Positions 33,880 to 42,989 of a DNA stretch of 64,000 nucleotides are shown in pieces. The stretch is from an uncultured Clostridia bacterium. GTDB lineage: Bacteria; Bacillota; Clostridia; Christensenellales; Borkfalkiaceae. Position numbers and translations under genes: made by a program. Positions within the stretch are counted from its first letter, which is position 1, and every line of letters begins with the position of its first letter. The notes under the pieces were generated by a model. It worked only from the letters and a program-made list of their open reading frames with translations. It did not search any database and was not told where the DNA came from. The stretch spans positions 125,266-189,265 of the forward strand of contig CANQFB010000001.1 of NCBI GenBank assembly GCA_947598205.1, in the 5' to 3' direction.

Positions 33880-36312
33880 TTAGCCGACGATGAGGTTGAC
33901 GAGGCGGCCGGGGACGACGATGCACTTCTTCACCGTCTTTCCCGCCGTCTTTTCCTGCACTTCGGGGAGGGAGAGGGCGCGCGCCTCGATCTCTTCGTTG
34001 CCTGCACTGCTCGCGATCATCGCCTTACATACGATCTTGCTGTTGACCTGCACCGCATACTCCTTCTCGTCGAGGACGAGCGCGGCGGGATCTTCCTTCG
34101 GATAGCGTTCTTCAAAGACGGAATATTTTCCGCCGAGGAGATGCCACAACTCTTCGGCAAAGTGAGGTGCGCAGGGGGCCATGAGGAGAATAAGGTCGCG
34201 CACGGTATCCTTGAGAAGGGCGATGTTTTTCTTCTCCAAGCCGTCATATTTATAGATGGCGTTGACGAGCTCCATGAGGCGGGCGATGGCCGTGTTGAAG
34301 GAGAACGCCTCGAGATCCTTATTCATGCGGGAGATCGCAAAGTTTCTCGCATAATTGAGGGCCTTTTCCTCCTGCCCGAAGGGCTCTTCCCCGCGGGGAA
34401 GTTTATAGTCGCGGACCTTCAGGGCGATCTTCTCCACGCGGTCCATGAACCGCGCAATGGCCTTGATGCCGTCGTCGCTCCACGGACCGCCTTCCGTATA
34501 GGAGAAGCCGAACATGAGGTAGAGTCGGAAGGCGTCGGCACCGTATTCCTTCACATATTCATCGGGGGAGACGACATTGCCGTGCGATTTGGACATGCGG
34601 TTGCCGTCGGGCCCTAAAATGACCCCTTGGTGCACGAGCCGCTTAAAGGGTTCATCGAAGTCGAGGTATCCCATATCGCGGAGGGCCTTGGTGAAGAAGC
34701 GGGCATAGAGGAGGTGCATGCAGGCATGTTCCGCCCCGCCCACATAGGTATCGACGGGAAGAAGCCTGTCCACCGCCTCGCGGTCGAAGGGGAGCTTCTC
34801 GTTGTGCGCATCTGCATAGCGGAGATAGTACCAGCTCGAGCAGACGAAGGTATCGAGCGTATCGGGATCGCGCTTTGCCGCTCCGCCGCAGACGGGGCAG
34901 ACGGTATTCATGAACTTTTCGTGTTTGGCGAGGGGGGATTTCCCGTCGGGGCGGAACTCCACGTCATAGGGAAGGCGGACGGGGAGATCTTTCTCGGGAA
35001 CGGGCACCGCGCCGCATTTTTCACAATGGATGACGGGAATGGGCGCCCCCCAATAGCGCTGGCGGGAGACGAGCCAATCGCGCAGACGGTAGTTGACCTT
35101 CTTGCCGCCCTTGCCGAGTTTGGAGACCTTCGCCGCGATCGCGTCGCGCGCCTCTTCGCCGAAGAGACCGTCGAATTCGACGGAACCGCTCACGATGCCG
35201 TCCTCTGTGAAAGGGAGCTCTGTCTCGCCTCCCTTCTTCTCGATGACCTTTTCGATGGGAAGATGATATTTCGTCGCGAAGGCAAAGTCGCGCTCGTCGT
35301 GTGCGGGGACGGCCATCACCGCGCCCGTGCCGTAGGAGGCGAGCACATAGTCGGCAAGGTAGATGGGAACGCGCTTTCCGTTCAGAGGATTGACCGCATA
35401 TGAACCCGTAAATACGCCCGTCTTCTCGCGGGTGGAGGAGAGGCGTTCGATCTCGTTTGCCTTGGAAGCATAGTCGATATACGCCCTTACGGCCTCCTCC
35501 TGTTCGGGCGTCGTGAGTTTGAGGGCAAGGGAATGCTCGGGCGCAAGCACGATATAGGTGACGCCGAAGACGGTATCGCAACGCGTCGTGAATACTTTGA
35601 TCTTATCGCCGCTCTCCGCGTCGAATTCGATCTCGCAACCCGTCGATTTCCCGATCCAATTACGTTGCATGTTCTTGGTCTTCTCGGGCCAATCGAGCTT
35701 ATCGAGCCCCGTCAAAAGCTCTTCGGCATATTCCGTGATCTTGAAGAACCACTGCGTGAGATTTTTGCGAACGACCTCGGAGCCGCACCGCTCGCACCTG
35801 TTTTCGACGACCTGCTCGTTCGCAAGCACCGTCTGACAGGAGGGGCACCAGTTTACGGGGGCTTCCTTCCTGTATGCGAGGCCCTTCTTATAGAGCTGGA
35901 GGAACATCCACTGCGTCCACTTGTAGTAGTCCTCTCCGCACGTCTTCACCTCGGCCGACCAATCGAACATGGCGCCCATGGCCTGAAGCTGGCCCTCCAT
36001 GGTGGCGATGTTTTTCTCGGTGGAATCTTTGGGATGGACGCCCGTCTTGATGGCGTAATTCTCGGCGGGAAGGCCGAACGCGTCGAACCCCATGGGCTGG
36101 AAGACGTTATAGCCCTGCATGCGCTTGAAGCGCGCATACGAATCGGTAGGGCCGTAGTTATACCAATGCCCGATATGGAGTTTTGCGCCCGAGGGATAGG
36201 AGAACATCTCGAGGACGTAGAGCTTGGGGGCGTCCGATCTCTTGTCAAATTCGTTGAGATGGGTCTTTGCCCACTGATCTTGCCACTTTTTTTCTATTTT
36301 GTTCATATCCAT
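33880..36312 (-). CDS. leuS: Leucyl-tRNA synthetase, 810 aa
   Basis: Charges tRNA-Leu in the cytosol. Class I signature near residue 45 ([24 protein letters not shown] box intact), zinc-ribbon cysteines ([14 protein letters not shown] and CERCGSE), editing domain with the [16 protein letters not shown] motif, and the class II site RMSKSHGN near residue 570 (a KMSKS variant with Arg). Length fits the bacterial family. Two starts are possible, 36312 and 36306. Neither has a Shine-Dalgarno sequence, and a strong promoter lies so close that the mRNA would begin only 3-10 bases before the ATG. Confidence 0.95.
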   Translation of the reverse strand: MDMNKIEKKWQDQWAKTHLNEFDKRSDAPKLYVLEMFSYPSGAKLHIGHWYNYGPTDSYARFKRMQGYNVFQPMGFDAFGLPAENYAIKTGVHPKDSTEKNIATMEGQLQAMGAMFDWSAEVKTCGEDYYKWTQWMFLQLYKKGLAYRKEAPVNWCPSCQTVLANEQVVENRCERCGSEVVRKNLTQWFFKITEYAEELLTGLDKLDWPEKTKNMQRNWIGKSTGCEIEFDAESGDKIKVFTTRCDTVFGVTYIVLAPEHSLALKLTTPEQEEAVRAYIDYASKANEIERLSSTREKTGVFTGSYAVNPLNGKRVPIYLADYVLASYGTGAVMAVPAHDERDFAFATKYHLPIEKVIEKKGGETELPFTEDGIVSGSVEFDGLFGEEARDAIAAKVSKLGKGGKKVNYRLRDWLVSRQRYWGAPIPVIHCEKCGAVPVPEKDLPVRLPYDVEFRPDGKSPLAKHEKFMNTVCPVCGGAAKRDPDTLDTFVCSSWYYLRYADAHNEKLPFDREAVDRLLPVDTYVGGAEHACMHLLYARFFTKALRDMGYLDFDEPFKRLVHQGVILGPDGNRMSKSHGNVVSPDEYVKEYGADAFRLYLMFGFSYTEGGPWSDDGIKAIARFMDRVEKIALKVRDYKLPRGEEPFGQEEKALNYARNFAISRMNKDLEAFSFNTAIARLMELVNAIYKYDGLEKKNIALLKDTVRDLILLMAPCAPHFAEELWHLLGGKYSVFEERYPKEDPAALVLDEKEYAVQVNSKIVCKAMIASSAGNEEIEARALSLPEVQEKTAGKTVKKCIVVPGRLVNLIVG

Positions 36313-36322
36313 AACGGGATAT

Positions 36323-36351
36323 ATTTTACTCTTGGAGGAAAATAAAGTCAA
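36323..36351 (-). promoter_or_regulatory. leuS promoter giving a nearly leaderless mRNA
   Basis: Minus-strand TTGACT (36346-36351) and TAAAAT (36323-36328), spacer 17. The usual start site would be at about 36315, three to four bases before the ATG at 36312. Confidence 0.8.
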
Positions 36352-36407
36352 GTAAACGCACACCATCTTCCATAAATAAATTGTGCGGCAACGCATACAA
36401 TAAGGGT

Positions 36408-37094
36408 GTGGAAGAAGTCGTCGTATCGGATGGGAGCGCAAGGAGCTCCTATATCACATATCTCTATAATGCGGTTTTGGGGGAGATCGTCTCTTCGGGC
36501 GGAAGCGGGGAACTCGTCTTCGGCGAAGAGCGCACGGCCTTCCGCATGCGTATCCAAAAGGACCTTGCGATCTCCGTCGTGAAGGACCGCCTTGCGGAGG
36601 TGCTCGGCATCGGCTATAAATATGCCTTTCTCAAAGAAAAGCTGCACGCGTGCCTCTCCAAGCGGGAGACTAAGCTCCTCATCGCCGCCCTCATCGCCGC
36701 CGATTACGAGGGTGACAGGGCGTATATCCGCGGCAAGATGGGCGATATAAAGGAGTTCGCCGTCGACGGGTTCTACGCCTTCCGCCTCGCCTCCCTGCGC
36801 GAAAAATGGACGCGCATCGTCGAATACATCCCCGAGAGTTTTTCTTCGCAGGACCTCAAAAAGTTCTGCGAATTCCTCGTGGGGGAGAGCAAGAACAAGA
36901 TCTATCTGAAGGGGCATGCCGTATTCGGGGAGAACTTTGCGCCCCTTCGGCGAAGCCGCCTTACGGGGGAGGAAGACGTGGAGACGGAGATCATGCTCTC
37001 CGATGCGGGGTTCATCTACTGCCTCGGCGAGGTGGAGGATGAGCTGGGAGATTTTCTGCAAAAATATTATGCCGAACGCGCGATATTTTCTTGA
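36408..37094 (+). CDS. YtxC-like protein, 228 aa
   Basis: The C-terminal part ([20 protein letters not shown] then [14 protein letters not shown] and [20 protein letters not shown]) resembles the YtxC family of Bacillota, annotated as putative sporulation proteins of unknown role. Soluble, mixed alpha/beta. The long frame opens with TTG at 36381, but GTG at 36408 is the better start: a TACAAT box at 36396-36401 would put the RNA 5' end at this GTG. Its last codons run into the thrS promoter. Family assignment is moderate. Confidence 0.65.
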   Translation: MEEVVVSDGSARSSYITYLYNAVLGEIVSSGGSGELVFGEERTAFRMRIQKDLAISVVKDRLAEVLGIGYKYAFLKEKLHACLSKRETKLLIAALIAADYEGDRAYIRGKMGDIKEFAVDGFYAFRLASLREKWTRIVEYIPESFSSQDLKKFCEFLVGESKNKIYLKGHAVFGENFAPLRRSRLTGEEDVETEIMLSDAGFIYCLGEVEDELGDFLQKYYAERAIFS

Positions 37095-37119
37095 CAAACG
37101 GCGGAAATCTTTTTATAAT
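37091..37119 (+). promoter_or_regulatory. thrS T-box promoter
   Basis: Consensus TTGACA (37091-37096), 17-bp spacer, TATAAT (37114-37119). Confidence 0.95.
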
Positions 37120-37125
37120 GAAACG

Positions 37126-37342
37126 CGATAAAGACAAGTAGCGCCGCGATCGGCTTTTCAGAGAGGGGGCTCATGGCTGAAAGGTCCCCAGGCTCCGCGG
37201 AGGGCGAAACCGCTTTACCGTTTCCTTATAAAACTTCAAAAGAGGGGTCCTGCTTTGCGCAGGGCAATTAAGGTGGAACCGCGCGAACATCGCGTCCTTA
37301 AATCTCCCGAGAGGGGAAATTTAAGGCGCGTTTTTTGTTTTT
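37126..37342 (+). ncRNA. T-box leader of thrS
   Basis: Senses uncharged tRNA-Thr and controls readthrough into thrS. Stem I contains an AGAGAGGGGG element near 37159; the T-box sequence AGGTGGAACCGCG is at 37271-37283; the terminator pairs 37291-37308 with 37313-37330 and ends in six T residues. ACC at 37209-37211, inside CGAAACCGC, is the best candidate specifier and is a Thr codon, which fits the gene downstream. Confidence 0.93.
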
Positions 37343-37387
37343 ACGCGAAAAACATAGTACTATGCCACACATAATGGAGGGAATATT

Positions 37388-39295
37388 ATGCAAATTACCT
37401 TAAAAAACGGCGATCAACTCACTTTGGAAGAGGGGGCTACGGCCCTCGCCGCCGCACAGGCGATCTCCGAAGGGCTCGCCCGCTCCGCCGCTTGCGCCCG
37501 CGTCAACGGCGTCCTCGTCGATCTTTCAACGCCCCTTCGCGAAGGCGATGCGCTCGAGATCGTCACCATCAAAGAAAAGGAGGGGCTCGAGGTCTACCGC
37601 CACACCTGCGCCCATGTGCTCGCGCAAGCCTTAAAGACGGTATATCCCACCTGCAAACTTGCGATCGGGCCCGTCATCGATAACGGCTTCTATTACGACG
37701 TCGATTTCAAGACGCCCATCACGATCGACGATTTTGCCAAGATCGAGGCGGAGATGAAGAAGATCATCAAGAGCAACCTGCCCATCGAGCGGTTCACCCT
37801 TCCCCGCAAGGAGGCGATCGCCCTCATGGAGGGATACAGCGAGAACTATAAGGTCCAGCTCATCGAAGATCTCCCCGAGGATACGACGCTTTCCTTCTAT
37901 AAACAGGGCGCGTTCACCGATCTCTGCCGCGGCCCGCACCTCCCTTCGACGGGAAGGATCAAGGCCTTCAAACTCGTCTCCATCGCAGGGGCTTATTGGC
38001 GCGGGGATGAGAAGAACAAGATGCTCACCCGTATCTATGGTACCGCCTTTGCCAAAAAAGAGGAGATGGACGAATATTTCGCCATGCTGGAAGAGGCGAA
38101 GAAGCGCGACCATATCAAGCTCGGCAAGGAACTCAAGCTCTTTGCCCTTCTTCCCGAGGGGAGAGGCTTCCCGTTCTTCCTGCCGAACGGCATGACGCTC
38201 AAAAATATTCTCGTGGACTATTGGCGGAATATCCATAGGAGAGAGGGCTATGTCGAGGTCCAGACCCCGATGATCATGACCCGTACCCTTTGGGAGAATT
38301 CGGGCCATTGGGAACATTATAAAGACAATATGTATACGACCAAGATCGACGGGGAGGATTGCGCCATCAAGCCCATGAACTGCCCCGGCGGCATGCTCGT
38401 CTATAAACTTTCGCCCAAGAGCTACAAAGATCTTCCCATCCGCATGGGAGAACTCGGGCTCGTCCACCGCCACGAGAAGAGCGGCCAGCTCCACGGGCTC
38501 ATGCGCGTGAGATGCTTCACGCAGGACGATGCGCATATCTTCATGCTACCCGAACAGATCGAAGAGGAGATCAAGGGCGTCGTGAGGATCATCGACGAGG
38601 TCTATTCCCTCTTCGGCTTCAAATATCATGTCGAACTCTCCACCCGTCCCGAAGACAGTATGGGCTCGGACGAAGATTGGGAAAATGCGACGAACGCCTT
38701 GAAGAAGGCGCTTGAAGATCTTCATCTTCCCTACGAGATCAACGAGGGCGACGGCGCATTCTACGGCCCCAAGATCGACTTCCACCTCGTGGATGCCATC
38801 GGCAGGACATGGCAGTGCGGCACCATCCAGCTCGATTTCCAGATGCCCCAACGCTTCGACCTCGAATACGTGGGGGAGGACGGCGAAAAGCACCGCCCGA
38901 TCATGATCCACCGCGTGGTATTCGGCTCGATCGAACGGTTCATCGGCATCCTTATCGAACACTATGCGGGCAAGTTCCCCGTCTGGCTCTCGCCCGTACA
39001 GGTGAAAGTGCTTCCCATCACCGACCGCGCCGCCGAGTATGCCCAAAAGCTCACCGACGAGATGAACGCCATGGGCATCCGCGCCGAGGCCGACCTCCGC
39101 AAAGAAAAGCTCGGCAGAAAGATCCTCGACGCCGAGAACGAGAAAGTGCCCTATAAGCTCGTCATCGGCGATAAGGAGATGGAGGAAGGCACCGTCTCGG
39201 TTCGCCGCCGCGGCGAAGGGGACATCGGCGCAATGAAAAACGAGGAATTTTTTGCCCTCGTTAAGAAGGAAAACGACGAAAAGACGGTATTTTAA
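37388..39295 (+). CDS. thrS: Threonyl-tRNA synthetase, 635 aa
   Basis: Class II synthetase with all usual parts in order: TGS domain (1-62), the SAD/editing domain with HTCAHVLAQAL near residue 70 and its later CRGPHLPSTG motif, catalytic core with NMYTTKIDGEDCAIKPMNCPGG (motif 2 region and zinc Cys near 335), HEKSGQLHGLMRVRCFTQDD, motif 3 near GSIERFIGILIEHY, and the C-terminal anticodon-binding domain from about 540. Length is normal. GGAGGGAATATT upstream of ATG supports the start. Controlled by the T-box leader. Confidence 0.96.
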   Translation: MQITLKNGDQLTLEEGATALAAAQAISEGLARSAACARVNGVLVDLSTPLREGDALEIVTIKEKEGLEVYRHTCAHVLAQALKTVYPTCKLAIGPVIDNGFYYDVDFKTPITIDDFAKIEAEMKKIIKSNLPIERFTLPRKEAIALMEGYSENYKVQLIEDLPEDTTLSFYKQGAFTDLCRGPHLPSTGRIKAFKLVSIAGAYWRGDEKNKMLTRIYGTAFAKKEEMDEYFAMLEEAKKRDHIKLGKELKLFALLPEGRGFPFFLPNGMTLKNILVDYWRNIHRREGYVEVQTPMIMTRTLWENSGHWEHYKDNMYTTKIDGEDCAIKPMNCPGGMLVYKLSPKSYKDLPIRMGELGLVHRHEKSGQLHGLMRVRCFTQDDAHIFMLPEQIEEEIKGVVRIIDEVYSLFGFKYHVELSTRPEDSMGSDEDWENATNALKKALEDLHLPYEINEGDGAFYGPKIDFHLVDAIGRTWQCGTIQLDFQMPQRFDLEYVGEDGEKHRPIMIHRVVFGSIERFIGILIEHYAGKFPVWLSPVQVKVLPITDRAAEYAQKLTDEMNAMGIRAEADLRKEKLGRKILDAENEKVPYKLVIGDKEMEEGTVSVRRRGEGDIGAMKNEEFFALVKKENDEKTVF

Positions 39296-39296
39296 G

Positions 39297-39500
39297 GCTT
39301 CGCAGATCTTCCCATTTTTGGGGGAAGGTGTCGCCTTCGGCGACGGATGAGAGAGTGGCAGGAAGCGTCATTCTGAGCCGAAAAAATAATCATGAAAACG
39401 CGGAAGGCACTTCCCGAAGGATTCCCTCGTACGAAGTCCGACCCCTCGCTGTCCCTGAAAGGGAAAGTACCCGCGTAGCGGGGGAAAGGGTTCGGTGTCG
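39297..39500. repeat. Composite dispersed intergenic repeat
   Basis: CTTCCC-ATTTTT-GGGGAAG, a GTCGCCTTCGGCGAC hairpin (compare GTCACTTTAGTGAC at 24213), then TCATTCTGAGCCG and a GGATTCCCTCGTACGAAGTC module like that at 9591 and 51716. The first hairpin may end thrS transcription. Confidence 0.78.
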
Positions 39501-39508
39501 ATTTATTG

Positions 39509-39540
39509 CCCGTGCAAGATGAATTGCACGGGTAATTTCT
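39509..39540 (+). terminator. Hairpin CCCGTGCAA/TTGCACGGG
   Basis: Perfect 9-bp stem with a 6-base loop followed by TAATTTCTT, upstream of the RNA leader promoter. It insulates the leader from thrS readthrough. Confidence 0.7.
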
Positions 39541-39553
39541 TACAAAAAAACAG

Positions 39554-39582
39554 TTGCAAATGTCTCTTTTCTATGGTAGAAT
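39554..39582 (+). promoter_or_regulatory. Promoter of RNA leader copy 2
   Basis: TTGCAA (39554-39559), 17-bp spacer, TAGAAT (39577-39582); the expected start site falls on the first base of P1 at 39589. Confidence 0.85.
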
Positions 39583-39588
39583 AAAAGT

Positions 39589-39729
39589 GCGTCACAATCG
39601 AATACTATTCTCGTATCGGCTACAGCGGCATAGTTGTATCCTTCTTTTTCCGATTCGAGAAAGATTGTGACGCAGACAATATGGGTACTCTACGCGGGCG
39701 CTCCTATTGTCGGAGCGTCCTTATTTTTT
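39589..39729 (+). ncRNA. Structured RNA leader with attenuator, copy 2
   Basis: P1 GCGTCACAATC (39589-39599) pairs with GATTGTGACGC (39663-39673). Inside it TTCTCG/CGAGAA and TATCGG/CCGAT extend the helix, and TACA-GCGGCATAGT-TGTA forms the loop element whose GCGGCAT core is the same as in copy 1, followed by the same TATCCTT run. After P1 comes GACAATA (39675-39681), then GGGTACTC, then a terminator GGGCGCTCC/GGAGCGTCC with T tract. Its loop TATTGTC (39705-39711) is the exact complement of GACAATA. In copy 1 both sides of this pairing are different but still complementary. No known riboswitch class fits by eye. Confidence 0.75.
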
Positions 39730-39747
39730 ATCACGGAGGAAAGAGAA

Positions 39748-40764
39748 ATGAACAAATGCAGCAAATGCGGAACAGAGTTTGAGGGAAAGTTCTGCCCCGA
39801 ATGCGGGGCGCGGTACACGAATTTGAAGACGTGTCCCTCATGCGGAGAAGTCTCGCCCGACGGGGCAAAATTTTGCAGGAATTGCGGGTATTCTTTTGAA
39901 AACGAGATGCCTAAATGCCCGCCTCGGGCGGAGAGATCGCCGAGAAGGTCGAACAAGAAGGTCTATCTCATCCTTTCCAATTTGCCGCCCATAATTTTCC
40001 TGATATATTCCTTGCTGATATTCGGGTTTTTGGGAGCTTCTGTTTTCGGCGGGTTTTACGACGGCGTCCGATACGGCTATCAGATCATCAATTCGACTTC
40101 CACCCTGCGGAATCACTTTATCGCGATCATGGCTTTAGCGGTAGGGGGGATCCTGATCGCCATTGGATACCTTGTCGCCCATTTTCGCAAAAATAGCGAA
40201 TCGGAGGATTATTGCACGGTTATGGCCAACATATTGCTGATCGGCCAGATCGTTCTTTCTTCCATCGTCATCGGCAAGGTAAGGAGCGACATGGGCGGCG
40301 AATTCATTTCCCCCGGAGCTTGTCCGATTTTACTTCTCGTCTTTTCGTTGCTGGTTTTCGTTACGATCATTGTCATCTACTTTACGGCGGGACATTTTTA
40401 TTCGGAGAGTGATGCCTGCTATATGGTTTCTCCCGAAGGATACGCATTGTTTGAGAAAGAGATCTCCAAAATTGCGCCCTTTGCCTTTGAAAGTTGCGGG
40501 GAGCTCATGAAGGCGAATGTTCCCGAGGGGATCACGGAGATCGGCGACAACGCATTTTCGAGGTGTGCGGGCTTGAATTGGATCTCTTTGCCCGCCTCTT
40601 TGAGCAGGATAGGGGACTATGCGTTTTATGGTTGCGGCGATTTGCACGATATTGTCTATGCGGGGACTTCTTCCGACTGGGATGCGGTCGATAAGGGCTA
40701 CGGGTGGTGTCTTGCGACACACGGGCTTGTTGTGCACTGTGTCGACAAAAAAATCACCCCGTAA
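39748..40764 (+). CDS. Zinc-ribbon, membrane, LRR_5 fusion protein, 338 aa
   Basis: Two zinc ribbons at the N-terminus (residues 3-22 CSKCGTEFEGKFCPECGARY; 28-47 CPSCGEVSPDGAKFCRNCGY) are followed by four membrane segments (about 72-95, 120-145, 160-180, 195-220) and a C-terminal part of two to three LRR_5 repeats (AFESCGELMKANVPEGITEI, AFSRCAGLNWISLPASLSRI). The end, YAGTSSDWDAVDKG, matches YEGTQTDWDKIE in the BspA-like protein at 24460. GGAGG eight bases before 39748 fixes the start. The protein could be a membrane sensor with a surface LRR tail; its topology is not certain. Confidence 0.78.
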   Translation: MNKCSKCGTEFEGKFCPECGARYTNLKTCPSCGEVSPDGAKFCRNCGYSFENEMPKCPPRAERSPRRSNKKVYLILSNLPPIIFLIYSLLIFGFLGASVFGGFYDGVRYGYQIINSTSTLRNHFIAIMALAVGGILIAIGYLVAHFRKNSESEDYCTVMANILLIGQIVLSSIVIGKVRSDMGGEFISPGACPILLLVFSLLVFVTIIVIYFTAGHFYSESDACYMVSPEGYALFEKEISKIAPFAFESCGELMKANVPEGITEIGDNAFSRCAGLNWISLPASLSRIGDYAFYGCGDLHDIVYAGTSSDWDAVDKGYGWCLATHGLVVHCVDKKITP

Positions 40765-40790
40765 TTTTCGCAAAACCTCGTCAAAATGAG

Positions 40791-40819
40791 TTGACAAGTC
40801 TACTACAGTGTGATATATT
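40791..40819 (+). promoter_or_regulatory. infC operon promoter
   Basis: TTGACA (40791-40796), 17-bp spacer, TATATT (40814-40819). Confidence 0.9.
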
Positions 40820-40827
40820 GATAGCAA

Positions 40828-41000
40828 GTAAAGCAGAGGTCAACCCTTCTCCCCGCGATCGCGCAACGGCGCGACGGGCCAAAAATTCGGTAAGAACGCT
40901 CTAATGGCGCGATTTTCCGACGGGTTGCCTCTCGGCGACCCGTTTTTTTGTCTGCAAATCTTTGCAGGGCATCCGAACGGGAAGACGCAAATAAATTTTT
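40828..41000 (+). ncRNA. infC-rpmI-rplT leader with attenuator (L20-leader type)
   Basis: About 185 bases separate the promoter from infC. The leader has GC-rich helices and a terminator ACGGGTTGCC-TCTC-GGCGACCCGT followed by seven T residues (about 40919-40947). Position and gene order match the Bacillota L20 leader, in which L20 binding favours termination. I did not model the upstream fold, so the class is inferred from context. Confidence 0.7.
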
Positions 41001-41010
41001 TGAGAGGAAT

Positions 41011-41532
41011 ATGGCAGTCAACAAAAACAAGCATCAGATCAACGGAGAGATCCGCGACCGTGAGGTGCGCCTCATCGGTTCGGATGGCGAAATGCTCGGC
41101 GTAATGTCCGCCCGCGACGCTCAGCGCCTCGCTGACGACGCGGGGCTCGACCTCGTGAAGATCTCCCCGAGCGCCATCCCGCCCGTCTGCAAGATCATGG
41201 ACTACGGTAAGTTCAAATTCGAGCAGGCAAAAAAGGATAAAGAGAACCGCCGCAACCAGAAGATCGCCGAGCTCAAGGAAGTTCAGCTCTCCATGACGAT
41301 CGACGTGGGCGACCTCAACGTCAAGGCCAAGCAGGCGCAGAAGTTCCTCGAACAGGGGAACAAGGTCAAGGTCACGATCCGTCTCCGCGGCCGCCAGATG
41401 GCGCATTCCAATCTCGCGAAGGATGTCATCAATCAATTCGCGGAGGGGCTCAAAGAAGTGGCCGTCGTCGAAAAGCCGCTCAACATGGAGGGGAGGAATC
41501 TTATTCTGATCCTCGGCCCTATCAAAAAATAA
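41011..41532 (+). CDS. infC: Translation initiation factor IF-3, 173 aa
   Basis: Keeps the 30S subunit free and checks the start codon-tRNA pairing. N-terminal domain with NGEIRDREVRLIGSDGEMLG, linker rich in Lys/Glu (YGKFKFEQAKKDKENRRNQK), C-terminal domain with LSMTIDVGDLNVKAKQAQKF and FRGRQ-like RLRGRQMAH. The start is MAVNKNKHQIN with AGAGGA seven bases before; a longer in-frame opening at 40948 lies in the leader. It heads the usual infC-rpmI-rplT operon. Confidence 0.96.
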   Translation: MAVNKNKHQINGEIRDREVRLIGSDGEMLGVMSARDAQRLADDAGLDLVKISPSAIPPVCKIMDYGKFKFEQAKKDKENRRNQKIAELKEVQLSMTIDVGDLNVKAKQAQKFLEQGNKVKVTIRLRGRQMAHSNLAKDVINQFAEGLKEVAVVEKPLNMEGRNLILILGPIKK

Positions 41533-41607
41533 AGCGCATTTGCGCACACCCGCAGGGGCGTTACGCAGGCAATAAATTTGTAAAAACATATCGTGGAGGA
41601 TAAAGCA

Positions 41608-41808
41608 ATGCCCAAACAGAAATCGCACTCGAGTTCCAAGAAACGCTTTTGGCTCACGGGATCCGGCAAAGTGAACAGAGCTCACGGCGGAAAGAACCAC
41701 AAGGCCGAGACGAAGAACAGAAAGAGAAAGAGAAACTTGCGCAAAGTCACCCTCGTCTCCGAGACGCAGGAGAACACCGTCAAGAAAATGATTCCTTATA
41801 AGGACTAA
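41608..41808 (+). CDS. rpmI: Ribosomal protein bL35, 66 aa
   Basis: A small, very basic protein with the family start PKQKSHSSSKKRFWLTGSGKV (PK-K-KTHS-type) and the HKAETKNRKRKRNLRK stretch. Component of the 50S subunit. GGAGG ten bases upstream of ATG 41608 marks the start. It lies between infC and rplT as in most bacteria. Confidence 0.96.
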   Translation: MPKQKSHSSSKKRFWLTGSGKVNRAHGGKNHKAETKNRKRKRNLRKVTLVSETQENTVKKMIPYKD

Positions 41809-41823
41809 CAGGAGGGACAAGCC

Positions 41824-42174
41824 ATGAGAATCAAGAGAGGCGTCAACGCAGTCAAAAAACGCAGAAAGATTTTCAAGCTCGCGAAGGGGTACTTCGGTTG
41901 CAAGAGCAAGAATTACCGCATCGCGCGGCAGGCAGTGATGAAGTCACTGCAATATGCCTACGTCGGAAGGAAGAGAAGAAAGCGCGATATGCGCAATCTT
42001 TGGATCGCACGCATCAACGCGGGCGCAAGGCTCAACGGGCTTTCTTATTCCAAACTGATGCACGGCCTTAAGGTCGCGGGGATCGACCTCAACCGTAAGG
42101 TCCTTGCCGATCTTGCCGTGACCGACGCGGCCGCATTTGCCGAGATCTGCGGCAAGGCGAAAGCTACACTTTAA
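41824..42174 (+). CDS. rplT: Ribosomal protein bL20, 116 aa
   Basis: The basic N-terminal helix [20 protein letters not shown] and the core [20 protein letters not shown] are those of bL20, which binds 23S rRNA early in 50S assembly and in Bacillota represses its own operon through the leader. Last gene of the operon, followed within seven bases by a terminator. Confidence 0.97.
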   Translation: MRIKRGVNAVKKRRKIFKLAKGYFGCKSKNYRIARQAVMKSLQYAYVGRKRRKRDMRNLWIARINAGARLNGLSYSKLMHGLKVAGIDLNRKVLADLAVTDAAAFAEICGKAKATL

Positions 42175-42180
42175 GCATAA

Positions 42181-42208
42181 AAAAGCCTTTCCGAGAAAGG
42201 CTTTTTTG
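42181..42208 (+). terminator. Terminator of the infC operon
   Basis: AAAAGCCTTTC and GAAAGGCTTTT pair perfectly (11 bp) around CGA, with a T tract. It ends only a few bases before the next start codon. Confidence 0.93.
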
Positions 42209-42213
42209 TCACT

Positions 42214-42978
42214 ATGGTCATCACATCCAAACAAAATCCCGTCGTCAAAGAGCTCGCTTCTCTTAAAGAAAAGAAGGGGAGAAGGGAGCGCGGGACGTTC
42301 CTCGTCGAAGGCGATAAGATGGTCCTCGAGTGCATGGAGAGCGGAATGGAGATCGTCCGCCTCGCCCTTCTTGCAACCAACGAGCGGCTCGCGCTCGCCG
42401 GGGCTTCCCCCTTCAAAGAGCGCCTCGATCCCGCCGCGATCGTTTTTCTCGGGGAGGACGCCTTCAAGGCCGTCTCCGATGAGAAGACCCCGCAGGGCAT
42501 CGTCGCCGAAGTCAAGATCCCGCAGTGGGCTTTGAAGCCCCCCGATGAAAGTTGTATCCTCTTGGACGGGGTCTCCGATCCCGCCAACGTGGGGGCGATC
42601 GTGCGGACGGCGGCCGCGGCAGGCTACCGCAAGATCTATCTCGCGGATTGCGCCGATCCCTATTCTCCCAAGAGCGTGCGCGCCTCGATGAGCGGGATAT
42701 TTTACACCGAACTCATGCGCGGCACGCGGGAGGAAATTCTCGGCCTACTCAGCGGAATTTGCATGGTCGTCGCGGACATGGGTGGCACGGATGTGTTCTC
42801 GTGCGCCCCGCCCGAGAAGTTCTGCCTCTGCATCGGTAACGAGGGAAACGGCCTTTCGGAGAGCGTGCGGAAGAGGGCGGATCTTACCGTGGGAATTCCG
42901 ATGGAAAACATGGAGAGCCTAAACGCCGCCGTATCGGCCGGGATCTTGATGTATGAACTCAAAAATCACCGTAAATAA
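42214..42978 (+). CDS. SpoU/TrmH-family RNA 2'-O-methyltransferase, 254 aa
   Basis: An N-terminal RNA-binding L30e-like part (residues 1-95; SKQNPVVKELASLKEKKGRR, then FLVEGDKMVLE) precedes the SPOUT fold. Motif 1 is VSDPANVGAIVRTAAAAG near residue 119, motif 2 FCLCIGNEGNGLSESV near 206 and motif 3 IPMENMESLNAAVSAGILMYEL near 229, which make the trefoil knot that binds S-adenosylmethionine. Target (23S rRNA or tRNA) not known. No Shine-Dalgarno is visible; the ATG comes right behind the infC operon terminator. Confidence 0.9.
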   Translation: MVITSKQNPVVKELASLKEKKGRRERGTFLVEGDKMVLECMESGMEIVRLALLATNERLALAGASPFKERLDPAAIVFLGEDAFKAVSDEKTPQGIVAEVKIPQWALKPPDESCILLDGVSDPANVGAIVRTAAAAGYRKIYLADCADPYSPKSVRASMSGIFYTELMRGTREEILGLLSGICMVVADMGGTDVFSCAPPEKFCLCIGNEGNGLSESVRKRADLTVGIPMENMESLNAAVSAGILMYELKNHRK

Positions 42979-42989
42979 GGAGAAACAAT

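Noticed and set aside
33402..33893. 163-residue open frame
   Set aside because: Made wholly of dispersed repeat and hairpins; no ribosome site or domain.
36348..37097. 249-residue open frame on the minus strand
   Set aside because: Complement of the YtxC-like gene; His/Glu/Asp-rich shadow composition without domain, and it would run through the leuS promoter.
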